Assembly: GCF_017488845.2 (NCBI RefSeq)
Contig: NZ_CP083370.1
Span: forward strand, 1,116,001 to 1,180,000
Source: Ensifer canadensis
Lineage (GTDB): Bacteria > Pseudomonadota > Alphaproteobacteria > Rhizobiales > Rhizobiaceae
DNA length: 64,000 bases
Direction of reading: 5' to 3'
Below are positions 27,495-35,952 of the stretch, piece after piece. Made by a program: the position numbers and the translations under genes. The notes under the pieces are model-generated. The model did no database searches. It saw only the letters and a list, made by a program, of their open reading frames with translations, and was not told the DNA's origin. The first letter of the stretch is position 1, and each line of letters opens with the position of its first letter.

Positions 27495-28798
27495 GCGATC
27501 TCTTCTCGTCCTCCGAGCCGCCGGAAATGACCTCGGCAAGACCGCTTGCCGATCGTCTGCGGCCGCGCACGCTGTCCGAAGTCACCGGCCAGGAACACCT
27601 GACGGGCGTGGATGGCGTGTTGACGCGCATGATCGCATCGGGCTCGCTCGGATCGATGATCTTCTGGGGACCGCCTGGAACGGGCAAGACGACGGTCGCC
27701 CGGCTGCTGTCGGGCGAGGCGGGGCTTGCCTTCGAGCAGATCTCGGCGATCTTTTCCGGTGTCGCCGACCTCAAGAAGGTTTTCGAATCGGCAAGGGCCC
27801 GGCGGATGTCGGGCCGCCAGACCTTGCTCTTCGTCGATGAGATTCATCGTTTCAACCGTGCCCAGCAGGACAGCTTCTTGCCCGTCATGGAAGACGGCAC
27901 GGTCATCTTGGTCGGGGCGACGACAGAAAATCCGTCTTTCGAACTCAACGCCGCTCTCTTGTCACGCGCCCGTGTGCTGACGTTCAAGCCGCATGGAGAA
28001 GAGAGCCTGCGAGAATTGCTGAAGCGCGCCGAAGAGACGGAAGGCAAACCTCTTCCGCTGGATGAGGACGCCCGGGCAAGCCTGATCCGGATGGCCGATG
28101 GCGACGGCCGGGCGGCGCTCACGCTGGCCGAGGAGGTCTGGCGCGCCGCGCGGGCGGACGAGATCTTCGATGTCGACGCGCTGCAGAGGATCGTGCAGCG
28201 ACGAGCGCCGGTCTACGACAAGGGGCAGGACGGTCACTACAACCTGATTTCGGCCCTGCACAAATCGGTGCGCGGCTCCGACCCGGATGCGGCACTTTAT
28301 TATCTCTGCCGAATGTTCGATGCCGGCGAGGATCCGCTCTATCTCGGACGGCGCCTCGTCCGCATGGCGGTGGAGGATATCGGCCTTGCCGATCCTCAGG
28401 CACTGGCGATCTGCAATGCCGCCAAGGATGCGTATGATTATCTCGGTTCGCCGGAAGGAGAACTGGCGTTGGCCCAGGCCTGCGTCTATCTCGCGACCGC
28501 ACCGAAATCGAATGGTGTCTACATGGCTTACAAAGCGGCCATGCGGGCGGCCAAGGAAAACGGTTCGCTTCTGCCGCCGAAGCATATTCTGAACGCGCCG
28601 ACCAAGTTGATGAAGGGCGAGGGCTACGGCGACGGCTATCGTTACGACCACGATGAGCCCGATGCGTTTTCGGGCCAGGACTATTTCCCGGAAAAGATGG
28701 GACGCAAGACCTTCTATGACCCGCCGGAACGCGGCTTCGAGCGAGAGATCCGCAAGCGGCTGGAATGGTGGGCAAAGCTGCGGCGTGAGCGGAGCTGA
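27491..28798 (+). CDS. rarA: Replication-associated recombination protein A (AAA+ ATPase)
   Basis: 435-residue RarA/MgsA, a tetrameric clamp-loader-like ATPase acting at stalled forks with SSB. Walker A GPPGTGKTT is at residues 60-68 and Walker B LLFVDEIHRFN at 112-122. The sensor segment ATTENPSFELNAALLSRA and the C-terminal MgsA domain with MAVEDIGLADPQAL follow. Overlap with the protease gene (ATGA) suggests coupled translation, although the functions are unrelated. Confidence 0.95.
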   Translation: MSDLFSSSEPPEMTSARPLADRLRPRTLSEVTGQEHLTGVDGVLTRMIASGSLGSMIFWGPPGTGKTTVARLLSGEAGLAFEQISAIFSGVADLKKVFESARARRMSGRQTLLFVDEIHRFNRAQQDSFLPVMEDGTVILVGATTENPSFELNAALLSRARVLTFKPHGEESLRELLKRAEETEGKPLPLDEDARASLIRMADGDGRAALTLAEEVWRAARADEIFDVDALQRIVQRRAPVYDKGQDGHYNLISALHKSVRGSDPDAALYYLCRMFDAGEDPLYLGRRLVRMAVEDIGLADPQALAICNAAKDAYDYLGSPEGELALAQACVYLATAPKSNGVYMAYKAAMRAAKENGSLLPPKHILNAPTKLMKGEGYGDGYRYDHDEPDAFSGQDYFPEKMGRKTFYDPPERGFEREIRKRLEWWAKLRRERS

Positions 28799-28817
28799 CT
28801 CCATCTCTCTGTTGCGA

Positions 28818-28863
28818 CGCATTTCCTGGCGGGAAACCGCTTCGCACTTTTTGCTGGAAATGC
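28818..28863 (-). repeat. Dispersed palindromic repeat B, inverted copy
   Basis: About 46 bp which, read on the minus strand, shares the core AGTGCGAAGCGGTTT and then CCGCCAGGAAA with 49119-49162. It lies in the 227-bp rarA-sugE gap, upstream of the riboswitch. Such GAAGCGGTTTTCCG-type palindromes are common between rhizobial genes (recollection, not searched). Confidence 0.65.
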
Positions 28864-28944
28864 TTAAGCCTTGCCGGGCGTGCAGGGCTGATTTGCCCGG
28901 GCATATCTTGCTGCCGTCAGAAAACCGTGAGATAGAACCCGCGT

Positions 28945-29019
28945 TGCAGACGGCTGCACGGTTTTGAGACTTTCGATACCGAACATCCGCGGGGACGGCC
29001 TCGCTCCATACTCTAGGAG
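28945..29019 (+). promoter_or_regulatory. Guanidine-II (mini-ykkC) riboswitch upstream of sugE
   Basis: Two small hairpins, each capped by an ACGG tetraloop. P1 is TGCAG-ACGG-CTGCA (28945-28958) and P2 is GCGGGG-ACGG-CCTCGC (28989-29004), with a 30-base linker. P2 ends 10 bases before the AGGAG site (29015-29019) of sugE. Twin hairpins with ACGR loops in front of a guanidinium exporter are the defining architecture of the mini-ykkC/guanidine-II class, in which guanidinium docks the two loops and frees the ribosome binding site. A CTCC at 29004-29007 could pair with the AGGAG in the off state (inference). Confidence 0.85.
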
Positions 29020-29025
29020 TTTGAA

Positions 29026-29340
29026 ATGGCCTGGTTAATCCTCCTGCTTGCCGGTATCCTCGAAATCGGCTGGGCAATCGGTCTCAAATACACCGACGGT
29101 TTCACGCGGCTGACGCCGACGGTCCTGACCGTCGGTTCGATGATCCTTAGCATCGCCTTGCTTGGTCTGGCGGTCCGAACGCTGCCGCTCGGCACGGCCT
29201 ATGCCGTCTGGACCGGCATCGGCACGGTCGGTACCGTCATTCTCGGCATTTTCCTCTTTGCCGAGCCGGCGACGTTCGTCCGCCTCGGTTGCATCACGCT
29301 GATCGTTGCCGGTATTGCCGGGCTGAAGCTTTCTGCCTAA
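29026..29340 (+). CDS. sugE: Guanidinium exporter (SMR family, SugE/Gdx)
   Basis: 104-residue small multidrug resistance family protein with four membrane helices; Gdx members export guanidinium in exchange for protons. The membrane-embedded glutamate is Glu13 in [17 protein letters not shown], and the [14 protein letters not shown] segment lies in the third helix. Lys21 and the GWAIGLKY context fit the SugE/Gdx branch rather than EmrE. The upstream guanidine-II riboswitch supports the substrate. A clean AGGAG site precedes the ATG. Confidence 0.93.
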   Translation: MAWLILLLAGILEIGWAIGLKYTDGFTRLTPTVLTVGSMILSIALLGLAVRTLPLGTAYAVWTGIGTVGTVILGIFLFAEPATFVRLGCITLIVAGIAGLKLSA

Positions 29341-29400
29341 CGCAACGTCAGAGATCTCTCGCAAGGGCAGCTGACTTTCGCAGCCTGTTCCGGCGCGCCG

Positions 29401-30186
29401 CTATCGCAGCGCGTCGAGGACGGCAGTCGCCGCCTGCATCTCCTGCCAGCGGCCCTCGCGGCGCTTGAACGCTTCCTCGTCTGTGCCCCAATGCTCGATC
29501 TGCCAGTCCTCATCGACATGGGCTGCAATCCAAGCCTGTTCGGCGGTCAGCCGGCCGGACGCGAACGCAACCGCGAGCAGCGCCGAGCCGGTCAAGGTGG
29601 TGATCGTATGCACGCAGGTCAGGCCGAGCGGCGTCGCAAAGGCGCGCAGGCCCTCTGCATAGGCGGTGATTGCCTCACCGGTCTGTTCCTGGTGGATGAC
29701 GCCCTCGGCCAGAATGAAGCGGGCGCCGAGCGACTGCGCAGCCCATTCGAGCACCGGGTTCCAGACGGCGTTCTGCCGTCCGACGAGCCCTTCCGGGCTG
29801 GACGCGCGGTAGCAGAGCAAGTCGGTTCCAGCGAAACGTAAGATGTCCTCGAAAACCGAGCGCTGGTCCTTCGCCACACCGTCGAGCGCCGTGTTGGCGA
29901 TCCGGGTGACCGGCATCTTGGCGGGGTCGATGACCTCGACCTGCGCATCCCATTCGGCTGCCAGCATTTCGGCAAGCTTCAGGGTCGGGACCGCAAGCAG
30001 ATTTTTCGCCGGCGTGCGCACCGGTCGGCCGTCAAGCAGCACGCTGTGGCCGCCGTCTTCCGAAGTGCCGATGCTGACGTCCTTGTAGAAGCGCTTGGGC
30101 AGCGGCTTCAGCATCTGGATCTGTGCGCGCCGGACCGGGTCCTCGTGGCTCAACGCACCGCTGAGTTCATCGCGAATATCAGGCAT
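29401..30186 (-). CDS. ATP12-family F1-ATPase assembly chaperone
   Basis: 261-residue ATP12 family protein, related to the mitochondrial chaperone that protects the F1 alpha subunit during ATP synthase assembly; the bacterial role is inferred from that. LPKRFYKDVSIG near the N-terminus, DGRPVRTPAKN, and the C-terminal WQIEHWGTDEEA segment are characteristic. I start at ATG 30186 (MPDIRDEL), which overlaps the end of the HAD gene by 8 bp. The longer reading from 30369 is antisense-like Arg/Pro-rich sequence. It is the last gene of the crcB-rluC-HAD-ATP12 string. Confidence 0.9.
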   Translation of the reverse strand: MPDIRDELSGALSHEDPVRRAQIQMLKPLPKRFYKDVSIGTSEDGGHSVLLDGRPVRTPAKNLLAVPTLKLAEMLAAEWDAQVEVIDPAKMPVTRIANTALDGVAKDQRSVFEDILRFAGTDLLCYRASSPEGLVGRQNAVWNPVLEWAAQSLGARFILAEGVIHQEQTGEAITAYAEGLRAFATPLGLTCVHTITTLTGSALLAVAFASGRLTAEQAWIAAHVDEDWQIEHWGTDEEAFKRREGRWQEMQAATAVLDALR

Positions 30187-30844
30187 GATAGTGTTCCATC
30201 CACTCCATGATGTCGGCCGGCGTCCGTGCAATGTAGTCGGCCCCCGCCTCGACGAGATCCGGTACGTCGGCATAACCCCACGCAACACCGATGGCGGCGG
30301 CGCCGGCGGCCTTCGCCATCTGCATATCATAAATCGCATCGCCGATGACGACAGTATCGCTCGGATCAATCCCGGCTTCCGAGCAGCATTCCGAGACCAT
30401 TGCTGGATGCGGCTTTGAAGGGCAGTCGTCGGCCGTGCGCGAGACGAAGAATATCCGGTCGAAGCCGTGGGTCTCGGCGATATGCGTCAGACCGCGGCGC
30501 GATTTGCCGGTGACCGCGCCAATCAGCAGCTCGTCGCGGCCGGACAGCGTCTGCATCATCTCCGCGATGCCGGGAAACAGCAGCTCCTGAAATCCGGATT
30601 CGCCGCGCACGCCGGCAAAAATCGCCTTGTAATGGGCCGTCATTGCCAGCGCCTGGTCGTCGACATGCTCGTGTCCGAGCAGGCGAGCAATGGCGATGTC
30701 AAGGGTCAGGCCGATGATGCCCTTGGTCGCGGAAAGTTCGGGTCGATCGAGTTCGAAGGCTTCGAAGGTCCGTGCCATCACTTCGTGGATCAGACCGCCG
30801 CTGTCGACCAGCGTGCCATCGCAATCGAAAAGCGCCAGTTTCAT
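30179..30844 (-). CDS. HAD-superfamily hydrolase, phosphoglycolate phosphatase-like
   Basis: 221-residue haloacid dehalogenase hydrolase with an alpha-helical cap. The nucleophile motif DCDGTLVDS is at residues 8-16, motif II T115 (GAVTGKS), motif III lysine in PSKPHPAM, and motif IV VIGDAIYDMQMAKAAG. The substrate is not determinable from sequence. It overlaps the upstream pseudouridine synthase by one base (TGATG) and the downstream ATP12 gene by 8 bp, so all three are probably cotranslated. Confidence 0.9.
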   Translation of the reverse strand: MKLALFDCDGTLVDSGGLIHEVMARTFEAFELDRPELSATKGIIGLTLDIAIARLLGHEHVDDQALAMTAHYKAIFAGVRGESGFQELLFPGIAEMMQTLSGRDELLIGAVTGKSRRGLTHIAETHGFDRIFFVSRTADDCPSKPHPAMVSECCSEAGIDPSDTVVIGDAIYDMQMAKAAGAAAIGVAWGYADVPDLVEAGADYIARTPADIMEWMEHYHA

Positions 30845-31836
30845 CAGTCGTCCTCGCCGGGCTCGTTCTCTTCGAAGCCTAGCAGGTTCCAGCTCTGGAC
30901 CATGTGCGGCGGCAGCGGCGCAGTCACCCGCAGGCGACCGCCATCCGGGTGCGGGATATCGATATGGCGTGCGTGCAGGTGCAGCCGGTTCTGCATGCCG
31001 CCGGGCAGGCTCCAGTTGAAATCGGCGTCGAAATACTTCGGGTCGCCGAGGATCGGATGGCCGATGTGCAGCGCATGCACGCGTAGCTGATGGGTACGGC
31101 CGGTATAGGGCTCCATCTCCAGCCAGGCGAGGTTCTGTGCTGCCTGCTCGCGCACACGGTAGTAGGAAATGGCGTGGTCGGCGCCATCTTCACCGTGCTT
31201 GGCGATGCGCATGCGGTCGCCGTCCGGCGTCTGTTCCTTGACCAGCCAGGTCGAGATGCGGTCCTCGCGCTTGCGCGGGACGCCCTTCACCAGTGCCCAA
31301 TAGGTCTTCTTGGTGTCGCGCTCGCGGAAGGCAGCCGTCAGCTTCTGCGCGGCGCCACGCGTGCGGGCAATCACCAGAACGCCGGAGGTGTCGCGGTCGA
31401 GGCGATGAACCAGACGGGGTTTTTCGCCACGCTGGTTGGTCCATGCCTCGAGCATCTTGTCGATGTGTCGGTTGACGCCGGAGCCGCCCTGTACCGCAAG
31501 CCCAGCCGGCTTGTTCAGCACGATAACCTTCGCGTCCTCGTGCAGCACCATGCGCGACAGCAATTCCCCGTCGGGCGAGTGGCGAAGGTCGCGTCCGGCG
31601 ATCGGGCCAGTCTTTATCTCCTTGGCGTCGACGTTAAGCGGAGGGATGCGGACCGTCTGGCCCGTCTGCAGGCGCGTGTCGGATTTGACGCGGCCGCCGT
31701 CGACACGGATCTGGCCCGAGCGCAGCAGCTTCTGCAGCGGACCGAAACCCAGTCCGGGGAAATGCACCTTGAACCAGCGATCGAGGCGCATGCCTGCCTC
31801 GTCGCCGTCCACCTGCTTGTGTTCTATGCCTGCCAT
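30844..31836 (-). CDS. RluA/RluC-family 23S rRNA pseudouridine synthase
   Basis: 330-residue pseudouridine synthase. The N-terminal S4 RNA-binding domain (GMRLDRWFKVHFPGLGFGPLQKLLRSGQIRVDG, residues 15-47) precedes the catalytic domain. The catalytic aspartate sits in HRLDRDTSGVLVIART (about residue 146), and YTGRTHQLRVHALHIGHPILGD is the second conserved block. The architecture fits RluC (positions 955/2504/2580 in E. coli), but RluC and RluD cannot be separated confidently by eye. It is first of a translationally coupled trio with the HAD and ATP12 genes. Confidence 0.92.
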   Translation of the reverse strand: MAGIEHKQVDGDEAGMRLDRWFKVHFPGLGFGPLQKLLRSGQIRVDGGRVKSDTRLQTGQTVRIPPLNVDAKEIKTGPIAGRDLRHSPDGELLSRMVLHEDAKVIVLNKPAGLAVQGGSGVNRHIDKMLEAWTNQRGEKPRLVHRLDRDTSGVLVIARTRGAAQKLTAAFRERDTKKTYWALVKGVPRKREDRISTWLVKEQTPDGDRMRIAKHGEDGADHAISYYRVREQAAQNLAWLEMEPYTGRTHQLRVHALHIGHPILGDPKYFDADFNWSLPGGMQNRLHLHARHIDIPHPDGGRLRVTAPLPPHMVQSWNLLGFEENEPGEDD

Positions 31837-31873
31837 CTCAGCGAACCTGCTTCCTGTTCTTTAGAGGCAGCCT

Positions 31874-32251
31874 TTAGACCATTGCGCGCATCAGGGCCAG
31901 CCCGGCAAACACCGCCAGTATCGAAAGCACGATGCTGGCGGCGATGTAGCCGAGCGCGAGTGCAGCATCGCCACGCTCGAGCAGCATAATGGCGTCCAGT
32001 GAAAAAGCCGAAAAGGTGGTGTAACCGCCCAGCACGCCGGTGATCAGGAACAGTCGCATCTCCGGCGAAGCGCCGAACTTGCGCATGATCAGCTCCGCAA
32101 GCAAGCCGATCAGGAACGAGCCGGTGACGTTGACCATGAGCGTTCCCCATGGAAGGGCCGGGCCCCATCGTTGAACCGTCCAAAGGCCGACAAGATAGCG
32201 GGCCATCGATCCGATGGCGCCGCCGGCACCGACGAGAAGAAGTTGGGACAT
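31874..32251 (-). CDS. crcB: Fluoride ion channel CrcB/Fluc
   Basis: 125-residue fluoride-specific channel with four membrane segments, forming a dual-topology dimer that exports toxic fluoride. GGAIGSMARYL, GTLMVNVTGSFLIG (pore asparagine) and GGYTTFSAFSLD (the phenylalanine-box region) are family hallmarks. I start at ATG 32251 (MSQLLLVG), giving the usual length. The gap to fghA upstream is only 26 bp, so there is no room for a fluoride riboswitch. Confidence 0.93.
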   Translation of the reverse strand: MSQLLLVGAGGAIGSMARYLVGLWTVQRWGPALPWGTLMVNVTGSFLIGLLAELIMRKFGASPEMRLFLITGVLGGYTTFSAFSLDAIMLLERGDAALALGYIAASIVLSILAVFAGLALMRAMV

Positions 32252-32277
32252 CGCAGCCTCCGGCCGTTTCACTGGGA

Positions 32278-33111
32278 TCAGGCCAGCCGCTCGGCGTGCC
32301 ACTTCAGATGATCGCCCATGAAGGTCGAGATGAAGTAATAGGAGTGATCGTAGCGCTCATGCATGCGCAGCGTCAGGTCGATGCCGGTTCCCTTGATCGC
32401 TTCCTCGAAGAGCCATGGCCGCAGGCCGTTGTCGAGGAAACTGTCCGCCTTGCCCTGGTCGATCAGGAACTCCGGGAAGCGGGCACCATCCTTGACCAGC
32501 GCGCAGGCATCGTATTGCCGCCAGGCGGCCCTGTCCTCGCCGAGGTATTTCTCGAAGGCGCCGATGGACCAGTCGGCCGTCGACGGCTCGACGATCGGCG
32601 CAAAGGCCGAGCAGCTGCGGAAACGGTCCGGATGCTTGAGCGCGATGGTCATTGCACCGTGACCGCCCATCGAATGGCCGAAAATGCCCTGCCGGCTCAT
32701 ATCGATGCGAAAATGCTGGCTGACGAAGGCCGGCAGCTCCTCGGTGATGTAGCTGTACATCTGATAGTGCTCGGACCACGGTGTTTGCGTGGCATCGAGG
32801 TAGAAGCCTGCGCCCTTGCCCATCTGCCAGTTGGTGAGTTCGTCGGGAACTTCCGTGCCGCGCGGGCTGGTGTCGGGGCAGACGACGATCAGCCCGAGCT
32901 CGGCTGCCATACGGCGGTACTCACCCTTTTCCATCACGTTGGCATGGGTGCAGGTGAGGCCCGAGAGATACCAGAGCACCGGCCGCGGCTCCTTGATCGC
33001 CTGTGGCGGGACGAAGACAGCAAACGTCATCTCGCCCTTGCAGGCCGCGGATTCGTGCGAGAAGACGCCCTGCATGCCGCCAAATGCGGTGTTCTGAGAA
33101 AGGACTTTCAT
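32278..33111 (-). CDS. fghA: S-formylglutathione hydrolase
   Basis: 277-residue esterase-D family serine hydrolase that splits S-formylglutathione into formate and glutathione, the second step of glutathione-dependent formaldehyde removal. The nucleophile elbow GHSMGGHGAM is near residue 146; the late Asp (DQGKADSFLDNG) and His (YDHSYYFI) complete the triad. I start at ATG 33111 (MKVLSQNTAFGG) behind AAGGAG. adhC, the first-step enzyme, lies 1.2 kb upstream on the same strand, separated by two small genes and a terminator. Confidence 0.95.
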   Translation of the reverse strand: MKVLSQNTAFGGMQGVFSHESAACKGEMTFAVFVPPQAIKEPRPVLWYLSGLTCTHANVMEKGEYRRMAAELGLIVVCPDTSPRGTEVPDELTNWQMGKGAGFYLDATQTPWSEHYQMYSYITEELPAFVSQHFRIDMSRQGIFGHSMGGHGAMTIALKHPDRFRSCSAFAPIVEPSTADWSIGAFEKYLGEDRAAWRQYDACALVKDGARFPEFLIDQGKADSFLDNGLRPWLFEEAIKGTGIDLTLRMHERYDHSYYFISTFMGDHLKWHAERLA

Positions 33112-33136
33112 CAAATGCTCCTTGGATATCGTGGGA

Positions 33137-33784
33137 TCAACCGGCGAGTTGCACGGCCGCGTTGACCGCAGCGGCGACAAGCACGGTGTTGAAGAAGAAG
33201 GAGACGATGGCGTGCATCAGGTTGATGCGCCGCATCGCCGTGGTGGTGATGGCGACGTCCGAAGTCTGGGCGGTCATGCCGATCACGAAGGAAAAATAGA
33301 GGAAATCATAGCCGCCGGGTTCCGGCGTCTCGGGAAAATCGAGGCCGCGCTGCGGGGCAGGGGTTTGCGCGCCGTCGTCAGGCACCCAATAGACATGGGC
33401 ATAGTGCATGGCCGCCATCACGTGGATGGTCGCCCAGCCGAGAACGACCGAGGCAAAGGCTAGCGCCAGTTCGAGCGTTGGCCCCTTACTTTCGCCGTTC
33501 AACGCGAAGAACAGCGAGACCAGCGCCGTGGCGGCCGCTGCGAAAGTGACCAGGAAAATCACCGCTTCGGGTTCGTCGGTGTTTCTCGCATGCGTCTTGA
33601 GATGCTTGCCCGTCATCATCCGCAGCCGCCGGGCGCTCATGATCAGGTAGACGCAGAAAAAAGTGACGGCTGAGACTTCGAAACTATAGCGCGGCGCGGC
33701 AAACCACATGACGGGCAGGCTGGCAAGAGCACAGGGGAGCGCGGTGTAGAACGGCCAGTGCCTGAGCCTTGTCGTCGCTGTCAT
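33137..33784 (-). CDS. DUF1345 family membrane protein
   Basis: 215-residue predicted inner-membrane protein with about five hydrophobic segments, matching DUF1345. The FPETPEPGGYDFLYFSFVIGMTAQTSDVAITT segment is the best conserved part. I start at ATG 33784 (MTATTRLRHWPFY); the reading from 34042 is antisense to the neighbouring gene. Function unknown. It lies 25 bp before fghA and 40 bp after the UPF0178 gene, probably one transcript. Confidence 0.85.
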   Translation of the reverse strand: MTATTRLRHWPFYTALPCALASLPVMWFAAPRYSFEVSAVTFFCVYLIMSARRLRMMTGKHLKTHARNTDEPEAVIFLVTFAAAATALVSLFFALNGESKGPTLELALAFASVVLGWATIHVMAAMHYAHVYWVPDDGAQTPAPQRGLDFPETPEPGGYDFLYFSFVIGMTAQTSDVAITTTAMRRINLMHAIVSFFFNTVLVAAAVNAAVQLAG

Positions 33785-33824
33785 CGGAGTGCCCCTGCGA
33801 TCCCTTGCGGATTGACGCCGCGCC

Positions 33825-34265
33825 TCACTTTTTCGTCTGGCGCGCGAGTCGGTCAAGTGTCTCGAGGAAGGTCGAACGGTCGCGTTGCGTGAAGGCGGCA
33901 TTGTAGCCCTTGCTTTCGCCGGTCTCGCGCAGGTGTTGGCCAAGGTCGCGCATGGCAGACGCCATGCCGATATTGCTCTTGTCGAAGACGCGCCCGGACG
34001 GGCCGGTGACGAATGCGCCGGCGGCCACGCAACGAACCGCAAGCGGCACGTCGGCAGTCACGACGATATCGCCCTCATGCGCGCGTTCGGCGATCCAGTC
34101 GTCGGCGGCGTCGAAGCTTGCCGACACGATGACGTTGTGGACCATCGGGTCGCGCGACGGTCGCAGGCCCGAGTTGGCGACGAAGGTCACCTTGAAGCCA
34201 TGGCGCTCGGCCACCTTCAGCACTTCCGCCTTCACCGGGCAGGCATCGGCATCGACATAGATCAT
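33825..34265 (-). CDS. UPF0178 (YaiI/YqxD) family protein
   Basis: 146-residue YaiI/YqxD family protein with a NYN/PIN-like nuclease fold (family knowledge). It carries MIYVDADACPVK at the N-terminus, SASFDAADDWIAERAHEGDIVVTADVPLA in the middle and the MRDLGQHLRETG helix. The acidic residues D5, D7 and D89-region are those expected of a nuclease-like centre. The substrate is unknown. The start at 34265 is fixed by the family N-terminus; the much longer open frame reaching 35201 is an antisense frame inside adhC. Confidence 0.85.
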   Translation of the reverse strand: MIYVDADACPVKAEVLKVAERHGFKVTFVANSGLRPSRDPMVHNVIVSASFDAADDWIAERAHEGDIVVTADVPLAVRCVAAGAFVTGPSGRVFDKSNIGMASAMRDLGQHLRETGESKGYNAAFTQRDRSTFLETLDRLARQTKK

Positions 34266-34291
34266 CCTGAATCCGTTTCTCAAATGGACCG

Positions 34292-34326
34292 AAAAAGCGC
34301 CGGAATACAATCGATTCCGGCGCTTT
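34292..34326 (-). terminator. Intrinsic terminator of adhC
   Basis: On the minus strand, AAAGCGCCGGAAT pairs with ATTCCGGCGCTTT around a 7-base loop and ends in TTTTTC. It lies 20 bp after the adhC stop, so adhC is normally terminated before the UPF0178-DUF1345-fghA group. Confidence 0.88.
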
Positions 34327-34345
34327 CCTGAATCGGATTTTAAGC

Positions 34346-35473
34346 TTAGTAGAGAACCACGCTGCGGATGCTCTCGCCGGAGTGCATCAGCTCGAAGCCC
34401 TTGTTGATGTCTTCGAGCGGCATCGTGTGGGTGATCATCGGATCGATCTCGATCTTGCCTTCCATGTACCAGTCGACAATCTTCGGCACGTCGGTGCGGC
34501 CGCGGGCGCCGCCAAAGGCGGTGCCCATCCAGCTGCGACCGGTGACGAGCTGGAACGGACGGGTGGAGATTTCCTGGCCCGCACCGGCAACGCCGATGAC
34601 CACCGACTTGCCCCAGCCGCGATGCGAGGCTTCGAGCGCCTGGCGCATCACCTTGGTGTTGCCGGTGCAATCGAAGGTATAATCGGCGCCGCCGATCTGG
34701 TCGGCCCCGCGCTTCGTCATGTTGACGAGGTAAGGCACGATGTCGTCGCCAACCTCCTTCGGATTGACGAAGTGGGTCATGCCAAAGCGTTCGCCCCAGG
34801 CCTTCTTGTCGTTGTTGAGATCGACGCCGATGATCATGTCGGCGCCGGCAAGCCGCAGGCCCTGGATGACATTGAGGCCGATGCCGCCGAGGCCGAAGAC
34901 GATCGCGGTCGCGCCGATCTCGACCTTGGCCGTGTTGATCACCGCGCCGATGCCGGTGGTGACGCCGCAGCCGATGTAGCAGATCTTGTCGAACGGCGCG
35001 TCGGGGTTGACCTTGGCCAGCGCGATCTCCGGCAGCACGGTGTAATTGGCGAAGGTGGAGCAGCCCATATAGTGATGGATCTTGTCCTTGCCGATCGAAA
35101 AGCGCGAGGTGCCATCCGGCATCAGGCCCTGGCCCTGGGTCGAGCGGATCGCCGTGCACAGGTTGGTCTTGCGCGACAGACACGACGGGCAGGTCCGGCA
35201 TTCCGGCGTATAGAGCGGGATGACATGGTCGCCCTTCTTGACCGAGGTCACGCCCGGGCCGACATCAACGACGACGCCGGCACCCTCATGGCCGAGGATC
35301 GCCGGGAACAGACCTTCGGGGTCGGCGCCGGAAAGCGTGAAATCGTCGGTGTGGCAGATGCCGGTCGCCTTGACCTCGATCAGAACCTCGCCGGCCCGCG
35401 GGCCTTCGAGCTGAACGGTCATCACTTCCAGCGGCTTGCCGGCCTGAACGGCGACGGCGGCGCGTACATCCAT
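34346..35473 (-). CDS. adhC: Class III alcohol dehydrogenase / S-(hydroxymethyl)glutathione dehydrogenase
   Basis: 375-residue zinc-dependent, NAD-linked enzyme that oxidises S-hydroxymethylglutathione (formaldehyde plus glutathione) to S-formylglutathione; members also reduce S-nitrosoglutathione. The catalytic zinc site is C-HTDD ([13 protein letters not shown]), HEGAG and the later cysteine in GCGVTTG. The structural zinc cysteines are in [17 protein letters not shown]. The Rossmann motif is [12 protein letters not shown]. An AAGGAG site precedes ATG 35473. The XRE regulator gene ends 80 bp upstream on the same strand. Confidence 0.96.
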   Translation of the reverse strand: MDVRAAVAVQAGKPLEVMTVQLEGPRAGEVLIEVKATGICHTDDFTLSGADPEGLFPAILGHEGAGVVVDVGPGVTSVKKGDHVIPLYTPECRTCPSCLSRKTNLCTAIRSTQGQGLMPDGTSRFSIGKDKIHHYMGCSTFANYTVLPEIALAKVNPDAPFDKICYIGCGVTTGIGAVINTAKVEIGATAIVFGLGGIGLNVIQGLRLAGADMIIGVDLNNDKKAWGERFGMTHFVNPKEVGDDIVPYLVNMTKRGADQIGGADYTFDCTGNTKVMRQALEASHRGWGKSVVIGVAGAGQEISTRPFQLVTGRSWMGTAFGGARGRTDVPKIVDWYMEGKIEIDPMITHTMPLEDINKGFELMHSGESIRSVVLY

Positions 35474-35553
35474 CTATTTTCTCCTTGAACTAACAATGAT
35501 TTCGGGTGGCATCGACAGAACGGCCAATGTCGCCCGTTGGAATCGGCAATGAA

Positions 35554-35952
35554 CTAACGAATAGTCTGTTGAACGCGATTGAGCTCTATCTCAAGAGCGG
35601 CAATGGCCCTGCCAGTCTGTTCGTGCAATTTCTTGACGAGAGCCAGCTGCTCTCGAAGGCTCTCGCTCGAAACGGTCTTCGTCTCATCATCCGGCGCGCG
35701 GCCCATGCCGGCGATCAGCCAGGCGGGCGTAACACCGAGCACGCCGGCGAGCATGAACAGGCGGGTGGTGCGCGGCTCCGCACGGTCGCGCTCCCAGGCG
35801 GCAACCGTTTCCACTCTGACGCCGAGCTGATCGGCAAGGTCCTTGGTCGAGAGGTTGGCCGCGTCGCGCGCGCGCCAGATGCGCCCGCCCAACGTATCTC
35901 CGTCGCCGGTGTCGCGCAGGCGAGCAATCATCGTTTCGGTGGACAAGCGCAT
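35554..35952 (-). CDS. XRE-family helix-turn-helix transcriptional regulator
   Basis: 132-residue regulator. The N-terminal HTH (GGRIWRARDAANLSTKDLADQLGVRVETVAAWERDRAEP, about residues 20-60) is a standard Cro/C1 fold. A C-terminal amphipathic helix (SLREQLALVKKLHEQTGRAIAALEIELNRV) probably dimerises. The start at 35952 has an AAAGGAG site; the longer reading adds non-coding sequence. It sits directly upstream of adhC on the same strand, so control of adhC or of itself is plausible but unproven. Confidence 0.85.
   Translation of the reverse strand: MRLSTETMIARLRDTGDGDTLGGRIWRARDAANLSTKDLADQLGVRVETVAAWERDRAEPRTTRLFMLAGVLGVTPAWLIAGMGRAPDDETKTVSSESLREQLALVKKLHEQTGRAIAALEIELNRVQQTIR

Noticed and set aside
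31090..31989. 299-codon + strand frame opposite the pseudouridine synthase
   Set aside because: Antisense shadow of a well-supported gene, without ribosome site or conserved domain.
31874..32277. Fluoride riboswitch for crcB
   Set aside because: Only 26 bp separate crcB from fghA, too short for the element, and no matching fold was seen.
33825..35201. 458-codon minus-strand frame reaching into adhC
   Set aside because: Its upstream two thirds is an alternative frame of adhC with poly-Arg/His/Asp composition. Only the last 146 codons (UPF0178 protein) are real.
34382..35488. 368-codon + strand frame opposite adhC
   Set aside because: Complement of the conserved dehydrogenase; repetitive Ala/Asp/Arg/Gly composition typical of an antisense frame.
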